Below are positions 47,448-57,138 of a DNA stretch of 64,000 nt, piece by piece. Source of the DNA: Shewanella maritima (GTDB taxonomy: Bacteria; Pseudomonadota; Gammaproteobacteria; Enterobacterales; Shewanellaceae); the NCBI RefSeq assembly GCF_004295345.1, contig NZ_CP036200.1, positions 3,349,501-3,413,500 of the forward strand, in the 5' to 3' direction. Numbering within the stretch: the stretch's first letter is position 1; each line of letters opens with the position of its first letter. A program made the translations under genes and the position numbers. The notes under the pieces were generated by a model that was not told the origin of the DNA, searched no databases, and saw nothing but the letters and a program-made list of their open reading frames with translations.

Positions 47448-48422
47448 TTATAGGTTTGGGTTTTGACCTAGTACCACACGTTTTGCTGCTGTGGTGTCGA
47501 ATTGCTCAAAGCTATATTGCTCTGCTGCCCAGCTGTCGTAGCGATCTAGCGTCCAGGTTTTGTTAGTACGGTCGGTGTAGTTAGTCCAAAGTGTTGGGAA
47601 GATATCGTTCACTTCTTTGTCTAACTGGTCGTAACCCGCGAATACTGTTGCACCAACTGCTTTTAGTGACAGCTTAGCTTTGTTAATGTCGGTTACATTG
47701 CGAGTATATAAGTCCTCAACAATGACCTTGGCACGTAGACGACGATCTAATGGGTTAATCGTTGCGTTAGGCTCTACTTTTTCAGCGTCAGCTTTTAAGT
47801 GTTGGTCAAATGCTGGGTCGTTACTCATGTAGTTTGCACCATATTCGGTGTATACCTTCATTTCACCATCGATGAACTCAACGACTGCAGCGTTGCCGCT
47901 TGCATCAGCAAATTGGTAGTGCACTGGTGGGTAAATACATTCACCTTCGTGGTTTGGTAGGTCACAGATACCTGTTGGGACTACGTCCACCTGTTGCAGA
48001 GCATTAATTACGTCAGCAACATTATCGAAGTTGTCTACCGCCCAAGTTGGAACCATGCCAGCATCTACATTTGGTTTTTCTGCTGTGTCAGCCGCAAACT
48101 TGGTACCTGCTTCTTTACCTAGGTAAAGAATACGTGCTTCAAAGCCGTTTTCGTTCATGGCTTCTGCTACAACGCCAGGATTAAAAGACTCAATTTTTAG
48201 CGCAGCAAATTTGCTGGTGGTTTCTACACCGTCAGTTTCACTGTACTGAGTCGCCATGCCTTTGCCTGTGCCAACTACAACTGCTTGGTCTTGACCAAAC
48301 CAGTCCATAGTGCGCATGGTCATTTGTGCTTGGTCATTGCCATATACTGCTGTGGTACATGCTTGAGCGAAACCTGCAGAAACTGTTGCAGCGATAGCGA
48401 ATGCGATAATTGACTTTTTCAT
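47448..48422 (-). CDS. Choloylglycine hydrolase-family Ntn-hydrolase, exported
   Basis: A 324-residue protein of the penicillin V acylase / bile salt hydrolase family. The signal peptide ends GFAQA, so the next residue, Cys22 (CTTAVYG), becomes the N-terminal nucleophile. Further family residues are RTMDWFG, GICDLPNHEGE and VEFIDGEMKVYTEYGANYMSNDP, which carry the conserved Asp and Asn. In Shewanella loihica related enzymes act as acyl-homoserine-lactone acylases, but that activity is not shown here. It probably works in the periplasm. Confidence 0.9.
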   Translation of the reverse strand: MKKSIIAFAIAATVSAGFAQACTTAVYGNDQAQMTMRTMDWFGQDQAVVVGTGKGMATQYSETDGVETTSKFAALKIESFNPGVVAEAMNENGFEARILYLGKEAGTKFAADTAEKPNVDAGMVPTWAVDNFDNVADVINALQQVDVVPTGICDLPNHEGECIYPPVHYQFADASGNAAVVEFIDGEMKVYTEYGANYMSNDPAFDQHLKADAEKVEPNATINPLDRRLRAKVIVEDLYTRNVTDINKAKLSLKAVGATVFAGYDQLDKEVNDIFPTLWTNYTDRTNKTWTLDRYDSWAAEQYSFEQFDTTAAKRVVLGQNPNL

Positions 48423-48603
48423 AGTAGTGTCCTCAATGTGCTGTGTAAGCTAATTTGGTTTTAAATCTCAGTGCCGTTTGGCTTGAGTGAATTATCCCCA
48501 AACTCGACTTTTAGGTCGAATTAGCACCTTTAAGTTTATCTAATAGGTTGAAGGCCTTGTTTCTCAGTTACGCTTCAGAATTACGTTTCAGAGTTCGCAA
48601 GGC

Positions 48604-48629
48604 AAAAAAAAGCCACCTATCTAGGTGGC
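48604..48629 (-). terminator. Terminator of the barrel gene at 48747
   Basis: GCCACCTATCTAGGTGGC with an eight-base A run on the left, read on the minus strand as a T run. Confidence 0.88.
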
Positions 48630-48746
48630 GAGTGGGAGACGTTCACCGAACAAGCGGCTTGTTGTTATTAGAATCCCAGATGACAGCCTGGTAAGGGCTT
48701 TCATTTTTATTTTGAGTGTAGGGCACTCAAGGTCTTGTTGTTCTAA

Positions 48747-49568
48747 CTAAAATACATAGGCATAACGCAATTTGAAGGTTTGCTCTGTACCTGGTACATA
48801 ACCGCCGATAGGTGAGTCTTCACCAACGTATCTTACGCGCATTCCTGTACCTGAGTTCTTCACTAAAAAGTGTTCATTGACCAGCATCAACTTATGACGC
48901 TTGTCTTCGGTAAGGTTGACGCTCGCGCCAAGTTCAACTTTTAAAGTTTCGCCCATTTGGTCTGAGCGCCAGCTAGCATATTGCGGGTGCAATCTTAGGC
49001 TCAAACGATCGTTGATTTGATAATCCATGCGCACGTTTAACTGCATACCGGTATCATCAAAGGTGCTGCCGTTGGTGAGTTTGTTAGATAATCTAGCGAC
49101 GGTTGGATTAATGCGTAGGCTCAAGTTATCCCAGCGATTTTTGTAGGCTAAACCCACAGCGCCAATAATTGGGCCTGTGCCTTTCCAATCTGACTTGATG
49201 AGATCTATCGATACACCAAAGTTGTCGTTCCAGTAGCCGTATGCCCAGTTGCGGGCGACACTGATTTCGCCTCGGCGATTGACTTTAGCTGCTAGGGTGT
49301 TGTCCCATTTTAGACCAGCGAAGTTAATTCCAATGCCATTTACAATGGCTTCAACCTGTTGGATGTCTTGCTTTGATTCTGGCTTAACCGTGCGGGCAGT
49401 TTCAAAACCGAGAATACCAACCCAAGTTGCGCCACTTTTAGCTTGCGCTACTTTAGATTGTTCAGGGGTTGAGTTGCTCGCTTGAGTATCACTTGCTAAC
49501 GCAGTCTGGCTGCATAGAAGTGTTGCAAAACATACTGACAGCAGACGCGCTTGATTGCTGAATTTCAT
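48747..49568 (-). CDS. Outer-membrane beta-barrel protein, 273 residues
   Basis: Start at ATG 49568 (MKFSNQARLLS) is supported by AAGGTGG upstream; three codons earlier is possible. The signal peptide ends TALA. The rest has alternating strands (FGVSIDLIKSDWKGTGPIIG, LNVRMDYQINDRLSLRLHPQ) and ends in the typical aromatic (RYAYVF). About twelve strands. Not a known named porin. Confidence 0.75.
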   Translation of the reverse strand: MKFSNQARLLSVCFATLLCSQTALASDTQASNSTPEQSKVAQAKSGATWVGILGFETARTVKPESKQDIQQVEAIVNGIGINFAGLKWDNTLAAKVNRRGEISVARNWAYGYWNDNFGVSIDLIKSDWKGTGPIIGAVGLAYKNRWDNLSLRINPTVARLSNKLTNGSTFDDTGMQLNVRMDYQINDRLSLRLHPQYASWRSDQMGETLKVELGASVNLTEDKRHKLMLVNEHFLVKNSGTGMRVRYVGEDSPIGGYVPGTEQTFKLRYAYVF

Positions 49569-49828
49569 AAGAGCCACCTTGATGCAATAGATGTGAAAAT
49601 AGAGCTAAAGCTGGTTCAATGACCAGAAGCTCAATTAACAAAAAGAGGTTGGGCTCAAGTGTGAGAAGTAAATGACCGGTATAGTTAACTGTTTAATTAA
49701 CGACTCTGCTTATGCTCAGAGCGCATTAACTAACCCAGTGACTATCAAGTGCGACCCTTAAAAATCATTTACCACTCAAAGATCGCAATGCGATACAGAT
49801 GAGAGAGTGTGCACCGGTGAGTGATCTT

Positions 49829-49868
49829 AAGCTTCATCCATATTACGGACTGGATAAAGATGAAGCTT
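49829..49868. repeat. Inverted repeat upstream of the 273-residue barrel gene
   Basis: AAGCTTCATC (49829-49838) and GATGAAGCTT (49859-49868) are perfect complements with a 20-nt loop. The pairing extends weakly outward (AGTGA with TCACT). It lies 33 bp beyond the stop of the 239-residue barrel gene on the minus strand, without a T run. Confidence 0.55.
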
Positions 49869-49900
49869 ATTCACTTGAGCCCAAATTGGTTGCTAGCTGC

Positions 49901-50620
49901 TTAGAAGCGGTAAGAAACGCCAATTACTGACTTAGTTTCCCACTCGTCTTTCTTGCTAGACATTAGCTGTGGCTGTGGCTCTTTAGTGTCTGCACGGCCA
50001 ACTTTGCCGTATACAGTGAAGCCTTCAAATGCTTCATAACCTAGTACACCAAAGAACTCACGTTGATCGCTGTTAACACCTTCGAAACGCTCACGGATGA
50101 AGCTACCTTCAACACCAACTTGGATGCCGTTGTCGAACTTGTAACCTGTACCTAGCTCAAGTTTGTACTCTTTTAGAACTGAGTTGATGCCATTTGGAGA
50201 GTTAACGCCACTTGCATATGGTGTTGCACCGCCAATTTCAGGTAGTTCTGGAGTTGGTAGCTCTGGTAATTCACCAGTTGGTGCTGGAACCTTGATGCGG
50301 TCTTTACGCATTGCACGGCCATCAACGTACGCGTAGAAGTTGTCAAAGTTAGTTTGGATAGTGATACCACCACCTAGGTTGCCACTGTCCCAACGCTTGT
50401 CGCCAAGGTCGTTGTAGTTAGTTTCAGCAGATAAGAATGGCACTACAGATACCGCGCCAAAGTTGAAGTCGTAACCTACACGACCTTCAACATATGCTGA
50501 TTTGTCTTGTGTAGTGTATTCGCTTTCTACTTTACCGGTAAAACCGTTAAGTACGCTCGCATTTGCCATACCAGTTGACAATGCCAACAGTGCTGCAACA
50601 GCAATTGCTGATTTCTTCAT
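49901..50620 (-). CDS. Outer-membrane beta-barrel protein, 239 residues
   Basis: Start at ATG 50620 (MKKSAIAVAALLALST) is preferred because GAGGG is well placed before it. Signal peptide ends NA. The barrel body (YVEGRVGYDFNFGAVSVVPF, LELGTGYKFDNGIQVGVEGS) has a proline-rich loop (LPELPTPELPEIGG) between strands and ends in GVSYRF. It resembles OmpA-like or porin-like small barrels but is not a named one. An ACGTATTAAT inverted pair lies upstream. Confidence 0.78.
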   Translation of the reverse strand: MKKSAIAVAALLALSTGMANASVLNGFTGKVESEYTTQDKSAYVEGRVGYDFNFGAVSVVPFLSAETNYNDLGDKRWDSGNLGGGITIQTNFDNFYAYVDGRAMRKDRIKVPAPTGELPELPTPELPEIGGATPYASGVNSPNGINSVLKEYKLELGTGYKFDNGIQVGVEGSFIRERFEGVNSDQREFFGVLGYEAFEGFTVYGKVGRADTKEPQPQLMSSKKDEWETKSVIGVSYRF

Positions 50621-50721
50621 TTTAAAACCCTCATGATTAATAATAATGTTTAATAACAAGCGACTAGATAAAAAAATTGCTTGTTTACCTTGTCTGGTGG
50701 CGGCTAGTATCCTATCGATTT

Positions 50722-50763
50722 ACGTATTAATTTAATGAGGTATTATTCGATCTATTAATACGT
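50722..50763. promoter_or_regulatory. ACGTATTAAT inverted repeat, possible operator of the 239-residue barrel gene
   Basis: ACGTATTAAT at 50722-50731 and its exact complement ATTAATACGT at 50754-50763 with a 22-nt loop, 102 bp upstream of the start codon. The same decamer is found upstream of the barrel gene at 42816. Confidence 0.4.
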
Positions 50764-51062
50764 TAGTTTTGTGTAAACTTAAGCCATTGAAAATAAATGA
50801 AATAGAATTGGTCGATGCTCTGTCTTATTTTTTACCTGGTGTGCCCAGCAGTAAAAAGCCTGCTTGAGAGGCGAGCTTATTCAAAGGTGATTGTGGCCCG
50901 TTAAGGCTAAAAGCGATCTGAATTTACCCTAGATGCGTATTGGTTGGTGAGTAACATAGGCAAGTGAATTTGCAGAAAAACTAAATAATTCATTAAATTG
51001 CAATGGTTTAATTCTGACACATCAGTCATGATGGCAATATAAAACAAAGTTGAGAGCGGGAT

Positions 51063-51788
51063 ATGAGTCGTACGGTATTAATAACAGGTATTGGTAAGCG
51101 CATTGGCTTTTCATTAGCCAAGTATTTGTTAGCGAAAGGGCATAAAGTGATTGGCACTTATCGCACACACTATAGCAGTGTTGAGCAGCTTGCTAAGCTT
51201 GGGGCAACGGTGATCCCTTGTGATTTTTGCCAAGAGGGCGCCATCGATGCCCTAATAGAGCAAGTTAGCCAGCATACTCAACTTGATACCATTATTCATA
51301 ACGCATCTGACTGGTTACCAGACAATGCCGATATGCCGCCGCAGCAGATTATGCAGCGCATGATGCAGGTACATGTTAACGCCCCATACCAAATTAACTT
51401 GGGCCTGAGTGAATTGTTACAAGCCAATGCTAAGCTGCATGACGACTGCATTGGCGCGAGCAATATTATCCACATTACCGATTACGTCGCAGAAAAGGGC
51501 AGTAAAAAGCACATTGCCTATGCAGCGAGTAAAGCTGCTTTGCATAACTTAACCCTCTCTTTTGCAACTAGCCTAGCCCCAGCGGTAAAGGTTAATTCCA
51601 TTGCGCCGGCGATGATCTTGTTTAATGAGTCAGATGATGATGCATACAAGAGCAAAACCCTTGCCAAAGCGATTTTGCCAAAAGAGGCGGGCAACAGTGA
51701 AATTCACTCGCTGGTGGAGTATTTGCTAAGCAGCCACTACGTCACAGGCCGCAGTTTTGCTGTTGATGGTGGTCGGCATTTGAAGTAA
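51063..51788 (+). CDS. folM: Dihydromonapterin reductase (FolM), short-chain dehydrogenase
   Basis: A 241-residue SDR enzyme reducing dihydromonapterin to tetrahydromonapterin. The nucleotide-binding motif is TGIGKRIG, NAS is in IIHNASDW, the catalytic Tyr and Lys in HIAYAASKAA, and the C-terminal SFAVDGGRHLK matches E. coli FolM closely. The adjacent fau gene (folate metabolism) is convergent. Confidence 0.93.
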   Translation: MSRTVLITGIGKRIGFSLAKYLLAKGHKVIGTYRTHYSSVEQLAKLGATVIPCDFCQEGAIDALIEQVSQHTQLDTIIHNASDWLPDNADMPPQQIMQRMMQVHVNAPYQINLGLSELLQANAKLHDDCIGASNIIHITDYVAEKGSKKHIAYAASKAALHNLTLSFATSLAPAVKVNSIAPAMILFNESDDDAYKSKTLAKAILPKEAGNSEIHSLVEYLLSSHYVTGRSFAVDGGRHLK

Positions 51789-51808
51789 TCCAATGTTTGG
51801 ATTACTTC
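51782..51808. terminator. Hairpin between folM and fau
   Basis: GAAGTAATCCAA and TTGGATTACTTC are complementary around a TG loop and overlap the folM stop codon. It lies between convergent genes, and no T run is present. Confidence 0.5.
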
Positions 51809-51818
51809 GGCTTGCACG

Positions 51819-52397
51819 CTACCCAATACTCGAAAAACGTCTCGTTGGAGTGATGATGAGCGGTAGTGGGATATCCCAATATTCAACAGGTAGTTTACTG
51901 ACTTGCTGGCAATCGTGAGCAAAACCCACAGCCAGAGGCTGGTTTTCGACAACCTGAGCTAAGGTGCGATCGTAATAACCGCCGCCCATTCCCATGCGAT
52001 TACCACTGGCATCAAATGCCACTAATGGCGTTACGATGACATCTAAGTGATTAACTGGCATCACCTTAGATGCATCAAGCTTTGGCTCGCCAATACCGTA
52101 CTGGTTTTCTACCATTTCAGTTTGCTTGTCGTATTTTAAAAACAACAAGTTACCCGGACTAAACGGGTGCACCACTGGTAGGTAGGTTTCGACGCCTTGC
52201 TGCCAAAGCGCATCAATAATCTTGTTAGTAGCTAGCTCGCCGTCATGGGTTAAATACAAGGCGACACGCTTGGCGTTGAGGCGCTGAATTTCTGCCAGTA
52301 AATGGCGGCTGGCAATAAGTGCTAATTGTTGCTGCTCATCTTGCGTTATGCTGTTGCGCTCTTGACGAATATGGCGGCGAATTGCCTGACGACTCAT
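51819..52397 (-). CDS. fau: 5-formyltetrahydrofolate cyclo-ligase family protein
   Basis: A 192-residue enzyme that converts 5-formyl-THF to 5,10-methenyl-THF with ATP. The motifs are HPFSPGNLLFLKY, VTPLVAFDASGNRMGMGGGYYDRTL and HDCQQVSKLPVEYWDIPLP. The start at ATG 52397 (MSRQAIRRHIRQERN) follows the usual N-terminus; a frame continues upstream to 52517 but has no family similarity. In E. coli this gene (ygfA) directly follows ssrS; here 6 kb separates them. Confidence 0.9.
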   Translation of the reverse strand: MSRQAIRRHIRQERNSITQDEQQQLALIASRHLLAEIQRLNAKRVALYLTHDGELATNKIIDALWQQGVETYLPVVHPFSPGNLLFLKYDKQTEMVENQYGIGEPKLDASKVMPVNHLDVIVTPLVAFDASGNRMGMGGGYYDRTLAQVVENQPLAVGFAHDCQQVSKLPVEYWDIPLPLIITPTRRFSSIG

Positions 52398-52639
52398 ATT
52401 GTTTGAGTCGAATAATTGAATTTGACTTGCCGAGTTGGCAAAAGTGCTAATAGAGATATTGCCTTTGGCAGGAACTGCGTGAGGCATGTGCTCAGTCATA
52501 AAGCGGGTTAAGGTCATTCAATAATCTCTTGAGGTGAATGGCATTAAGAGGGGATTAACTCACAATGGTACTGTTAGCGTGTTACAGCGGCCAAGCGTTA
52601 TTGATAAACGTATCATTAAAATATTGCTTCTACTAGCAT

Positions 52640-52664
52640 AAAAAAGGCGACCTAGGCCGCCTTC
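52640..52664 (-). terminator. Terminator at the end of the three-gene accessory operon
   Basis: The stem AAGGCG / CGCCTT with a TAGG loop region. The A run to its left reads as a T run on the minus strand, 30 bp after the DnaJ-like stop. Confidence 0.85.
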
Positions 52665-52693
52665 GTTCATCTCGATTGTCTACTGTTATACGG

Positions 52694-54586
52694 TTATTTA
52701 TCGAGCTTTAATGACTTGAGTAACACTGCGCTATTGTATTCAGATATGGCTGATTTAGCGTTTAGCCAAAAACGTCTTCGAGTAAACATAATTGCCAATG
52801 GAATACTCAAAGCAGCAATTTCAACAGCTGAAAACACAACATACCCCACCGCAGGGATGATTAAATTTGCGAGTCCCTCAATATAGTCTTGATTATTATC
52901 TGGTAATAACCCCATTTGCTTATCCAAGTACATCATTAAAAATTGCAGCGCTATTGCAGTGATAGTTGCTATCACACCGCCCAGCAGTTTCATGTGCCAC
53001 TTTTGGGGACTAAAGGCACCAAAGAACACCATGTAGATACCAACAAATAGTGCTAGCCCTACAATCATGTTGCTTGGTTCCATGACAAAGTACCCAATAG
53101 AAAGACTAAACGACACTAATGAGAGCATGAAATATGACATGACAAAGCCGATTGATAAGGTGAGTAACCATCTTTTTTGCTGGCTAATTTGTTTCCAATA
53201 CAGTTTAGGGAGCAAGTGGTATAGCAGGGCAAACCAGGCAATGATGATGAGGTAGTTGGCCCAAACAGGAAAACCAAATAAGCCAAAGTCTCCAATAAAT
53301 GCGCCAAAATAGAACCTATGATGATCTAACAAGCCTAAGCGGTGTTGTGACTCAAAAGCGACTTCTGGCAATAGCAGCGCAACACCTGCTGCAAGCATTA
53401 TGAAAATATAGCTAAAGTGAACTAAGTTTTTAGTCAGCTTCCAGGTAAAACCAGCATTAGTCTGCTTTTTAAGTTGTGATAGTAGCGTTTGGTAATTACT
53501 CATTACCGCGGCTGCTATATCCTTGGAAACCCAGTTTTCTTGCAACAGGGCAAGTTTCGTATTGGTTTCATGCGCTTCAATCACAGCTTTAATCGCTGGT
53601 GTTGCTAATACTTGTTTATCAGACTCTTTATTGCCTTCGCCAAGCTTTTGAGCTCGTTTCCACACAGCAGGGTCATATACGCCACCGGCATCATGGGTGG
53701 CATTATGGCTCCCTGCGAAACACATTTTTGTATCGACATTATCGATATGCGCAGTAAATTGTAGTGTGGGGAGATCAGCGGTGAGACCGTAAAGAAAAGT
53801 ACAACCTTCAAGTGGTTCACGGACGTCAATCTCGGTGATATCAGTCATACCGTTAATAATATCTAGCCCCGAATTGGCCACATAATCTTGGGTCCAGTCA
53901 TGGTAATCCGTGCTGTTGAAGAACCATTTTGTTGACCGTTTAGCATCGCCGTCAATGGTGTAGCTGTAATAAAGATAGCCCCCGCCATCGCACGTTCCGC
54001 AAGTTACTTTACCGCTGCCATGGCAGGTGTAGCAGGTTTTTCTGCCCGAACCATAACAAGATGAGCAGCTTTCCGTTGTGTATACAGTGCGATTATTGTG
54101 ATCTTGTCGAGTCACATGGTTACGGCCGCTACCACCGCACTGAGTGCAGCTTGTACTGCCATTACCATGACAGGTGCCACAATCACATTGCCCTGTACCA
54201 TGGCAGACATAGCATGGATCGCTGCCCACAAACCTATCGGGTGCTGAGCCTAGCGATTTATCTCGAATGACGAAGTTTTTGGCGACATCGTTAGACAGCA
54301 TGCCTTTAAAAGTTTCATTAAAGAAAGGGTCTTGACCGCTAACATACTGTTTCGCATTTTCATGGGCACAATCACAAGCTTGCTGAGAGCTACCTGCGTT
54401 CACCCCGCTCGGGCAATGGGGGCCATGGTCGTGTTTATTGACCCCAATTTCAATTGTCCAACCAAAATGAAACTTAAGGTTAGGTGACTTTGCTTGCTCA
54501 TCACTGAGCACTACAGGGACTTTTTCACCCGTTAAGTCTTGGCCATTCTTGCGAATGTAATCTTGAAACGCTTGTAATTGACTCAC
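52694..54586 (-). CDS. Membrane protein with a DnaJ-type cysteine-rich zinc domain
   Basis: A 630-residue protein. Residues about 125-203 carry four C-x-x-C-x-G-x-G-like units (CYVCHGTG, CGTCHGNG, CTQCGGSG, CSSCYGSG, then CYTCHGSG and CGTCDGGG), the pattern that binds zinc in DnaJ, but there is no J domain. The N-terminal part has a second Cys/His cluster (HDHGPHCPSG, CDCAHENA). After about residue 380 there are six or more membrane helices. So a soluble zinc-ribbon domain is tethered to the membrane. It is the third gene of the operon. Not a known named protein; a role in protein folding or quality control at the membrane is only a guess. Confidence 0.8.
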   Translation of the reverse strand: MSQLQAFQDYIRKNGQDLTGEKVPVVLSDEQAKSPNLKFHFGWTIEIGVNKHDHGPHCPSGVNAGSSQQACDCAHENAKQYVSGQDPFFNETFKGMLSNDVAKNFVIRDKSLGSAPDRFVGSDPCYVCHGTGQCDCGTCHGNGSTSCTQCGGSGRNHVTRQDHNNRTVYTTESCSSCYGSGRKTCYTCHGSGKVTCGTCDGGGYLYYSYTIDGDAKRSTKWFFNSTDYHDWTQDYVANSGLDIINGMTDITEIDVREPLEGCTFLYGLTADLPTLQFTAHIDNVDTKMCFAGSHNATHDAGGVYDPAVWKRAQKLGEGNKESDKQVLATPAIKAVIEAHETNTKLALLQENWVSKDIAAAVMSNYQTLLSQLKKQTNAGFTWKLTKNLVHFSYIFIMLAAGVALLLPEVAFESQHRLGLLDHHRFYFGAFIGDFGLFGFPVWANYLIIIAWFALLYHLLPKLYWKQISQQKRWLLTLSIGFVMSYFMLSLVSFSLSIGYFVMEPSNMIVGLALFVGIYMVFFGAFSPQKWHMKLLGGVIATITAIALQFLMMYLDKQMGLLPDNNQDYIEGLANLIIPAVGYVVFSAVEIAALSIPLAIMFTRRRFWLNAKSAISEYNSAVLLKSLKLDK

Positions 54587-54655
54587 TGTAAAATCCTACT
54601 ACTTAATGAATGAGTGAGCGATTTAGGCATGTGAAATGGCATGCTTAAATAGCGA

Positions 54656-57138
54656 TTATTGTCGATGTAAATTGATAGTGAACTCAGTGCTTTCTGCCGT
54701 TAAATTCACCCATTGGCGCTCAGGTGTATATCCAGGGGCAGTGACTTTAATGTCATATGCGCCCTGCGGTAGCTGCATTTGTGGTGAGTATTTGGGTTTA
54801 ATATTCATCACGGCAATACGTGCATTGTCGGCGTTGGTGATAATGCTTAGCGGCAATAATGCTGTTGTCTCTTGAGTGGGCTGATGCGCTTTACTGCTGT
54901 TTGCTGAGAATCCTTGCATGGCCTCATCAAGGTGGTGAATCGGGCCACTGATAGCGTCAAAGCCGCGGCTAATTTGCAAACTGCTATCTAGTGCATCACC
55001 AATAGGCTGTACTAGCGGCTGTGTGGTTAATAGCCAGCGCAAAGCATAGGAAATACTGGCGGAATCATTGGCTTCCATCTGCCTGAAAAAGTAATTGGTA
55101 GCGCTGTCTTCAAGGGTGAACTGATTACTACTAAATGACATGGGCACCACAAAAATGGAGGCCAGTAGTGTCGCCGATATGCCCACATTAATCAGTTTTT
55201 GTTTAGAGTGCTTGGTGCGCGGCTCAGCAGGGTTGTGTTTCGCGGCTTTGATTAATTCCCATGCTTTTATAGGCAGCTTTAGCACCGTCAGTAACACTAA
55301 GGCTAAGCTTAGTGACATAGATATTGGCGGAATGATGGTCGCTCTCAGTGCTGATTTTCCTGATGCTTCAAACGCACCACCATCGGCAAACTCTGCTTTT
55401 TGTGCTTCGAGCACACGCAATAATTCAGTGGTGTTGCGCTGAATATTAGGCTCAACTACTCGGTTTAAAAATTGCTTATTATTCCAGTCAGCTAGCGTGG
55501 GAGACACATACATGTCACCCATTTCAGCTTGTATTCGTTGTTGGGTTTGTTGATGCTGCTGAAATGCCTGCCAAGATAAATTGGGAGGAATATTATAACC
55601 TTTGTTGCGCATTTCATTACGCCACCGAGTGTCAGCTTCTTGTTTGACTTTGCTAGCCACAGCATTGTCAAACTCACTTCGATTGGCCATCTGCCAGCTG
55701 TCAGCAAGGTGTAAACCTTTTTGCTTGAGTCGGGTTCGCACCTTGTCACTGGTCAGTTTGTGATGCCTAAAGCGGTGAATATCGTTTATCTCGCGCGGGT
55801 AGCCACCAGACTCTTTTATGAAGTCACCTTCCATTTTGACCAGTAGAATATTTTTATAGTGATTAACATCATTGGTATACACCATGCGATGATCGCGTAT
55901 ACCAGCATCGCCGCCAGTAGCCGCATCAATGGCCTGCATAGCGGTAAATAAGCCTAAGGTCATTACGCCTGTTACGATGGAGTTGGTGACATTTTCTGAG
56001 GTAGAAATCTCTTCGCGAATTAACCACTCATTGGGCTCAATATAAGGCATGCTATTTTTTTCAAATTCGCGGTCGTAACGAGTTTGAATACGCTCGAAGC
56101 AGTTATCTCTTCGGCTGCCTTTTTTCATGTCAGCACATTTACTACGCTGCTCAAAATACGCGTAAATTTGTGGGGCTATTTTTTGTGCGCGCGCTTCTAC
56201 TCGGGCTTCGTAGGCCGCTTCACCTTGTTGGTATTGCTGCCAGCCTTGTTTAACTTGGTTTTGTGTGTCGAGCCAATATTCATCAGCTCGTTGGGGTGAC
56301 GTTGCCAAAGCATCATTGTACTCTGCTGACCCCGCTAGGTAGTCCGTATAAGCTTGCTGAAGCTCACTACGGAAATTGTCGTAACGCTGATAGTGGCTGT
56401 CGAAGTTTGCCATGGCGCGGTCGCGGACAAACTTTTCCATAATAGGGCGTTTTTGTTGCTCTAGCTCTGAAACCAAGACATCATCGGCATACACTAAACC
56501 GCCAAATACAGACAAGAACGTCTTCTCAACCCCGTGTGGGGCAGATCTGGATCGTATTCAATACCTTCAAATTGAATCGACTTTTCGATCAACGCGCTAC
56601 GAAGCACCTGTGAAAGGTAAGCTTGTTGTCGCTGCTCTGGAGTAGAGGCATCAATAATGAAATAGTCGACCAACCATTTTTGGCCAAAAAACACTGTCGG
56701 CCAAACTAAGATGGCGATTAATGCAAAGCTGCCTAATGCGCTTGGAATCGTGGCTACTCGTTTTCCCTTAAGTAATAAATCGGCTAATAACAGGGTGACA
56801 CCGATACCACTAATGGTTCGCCCGAAAAGCTCCACTGCATGCAATTCGGCTTCTGTGGCATTTTTACCGCCTGCAACATTTACTAGCGCCGCGTTAAATA
56901 CCGCCTCAGGAAAAAGGTAAACCACCGAGCAAATAAACATGGTCAGCATCCACCAAAATGGTTTGCCTAATGCAGTAATTTGCGCAATTTGCTTTGCCTG
57001 TTTAGCTTGTTGCTTTTCGGCTTTTGCTTGCTGTTTTTGGGTATCTGCTAGTTGTTTTTCTGCCTGCGACATCTGCTGCTGTGTCGGAGATTGGTTCAAT
57101 AAACCACTGGCAAAAGGGCTTTGTTTATTATTGCTCAT
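54656..57138 (-). pseudogene. Large membrane protein with coiled-coil start and PEGA-like C-terminus, interrupted by one frameshift
   Basis: Two frames join into one 827-residue protein when one base is added in the G/C runs at 56530-56541 (restoring HTGVEKTFLSVFGG). ATG 57138 overlaps the end of the upstream gene by 11 bp. The first 55 residues are a Gln/Lys-rich coiled coil (KQQAKAEKQQAKQAKQIAQI), then three membrane helices, a long charged helical domain, two more helices near residue 615-680, and a final domain (RIAVMNIKPKYSPQMQLPQG, YDIKVTAPGYTPERQWVNLT) of PEGA type, which often links surface or stress proteins to the membrane. No enzyme motif is seen. It is the middle gene of the operon. 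Confidence 0.75.
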
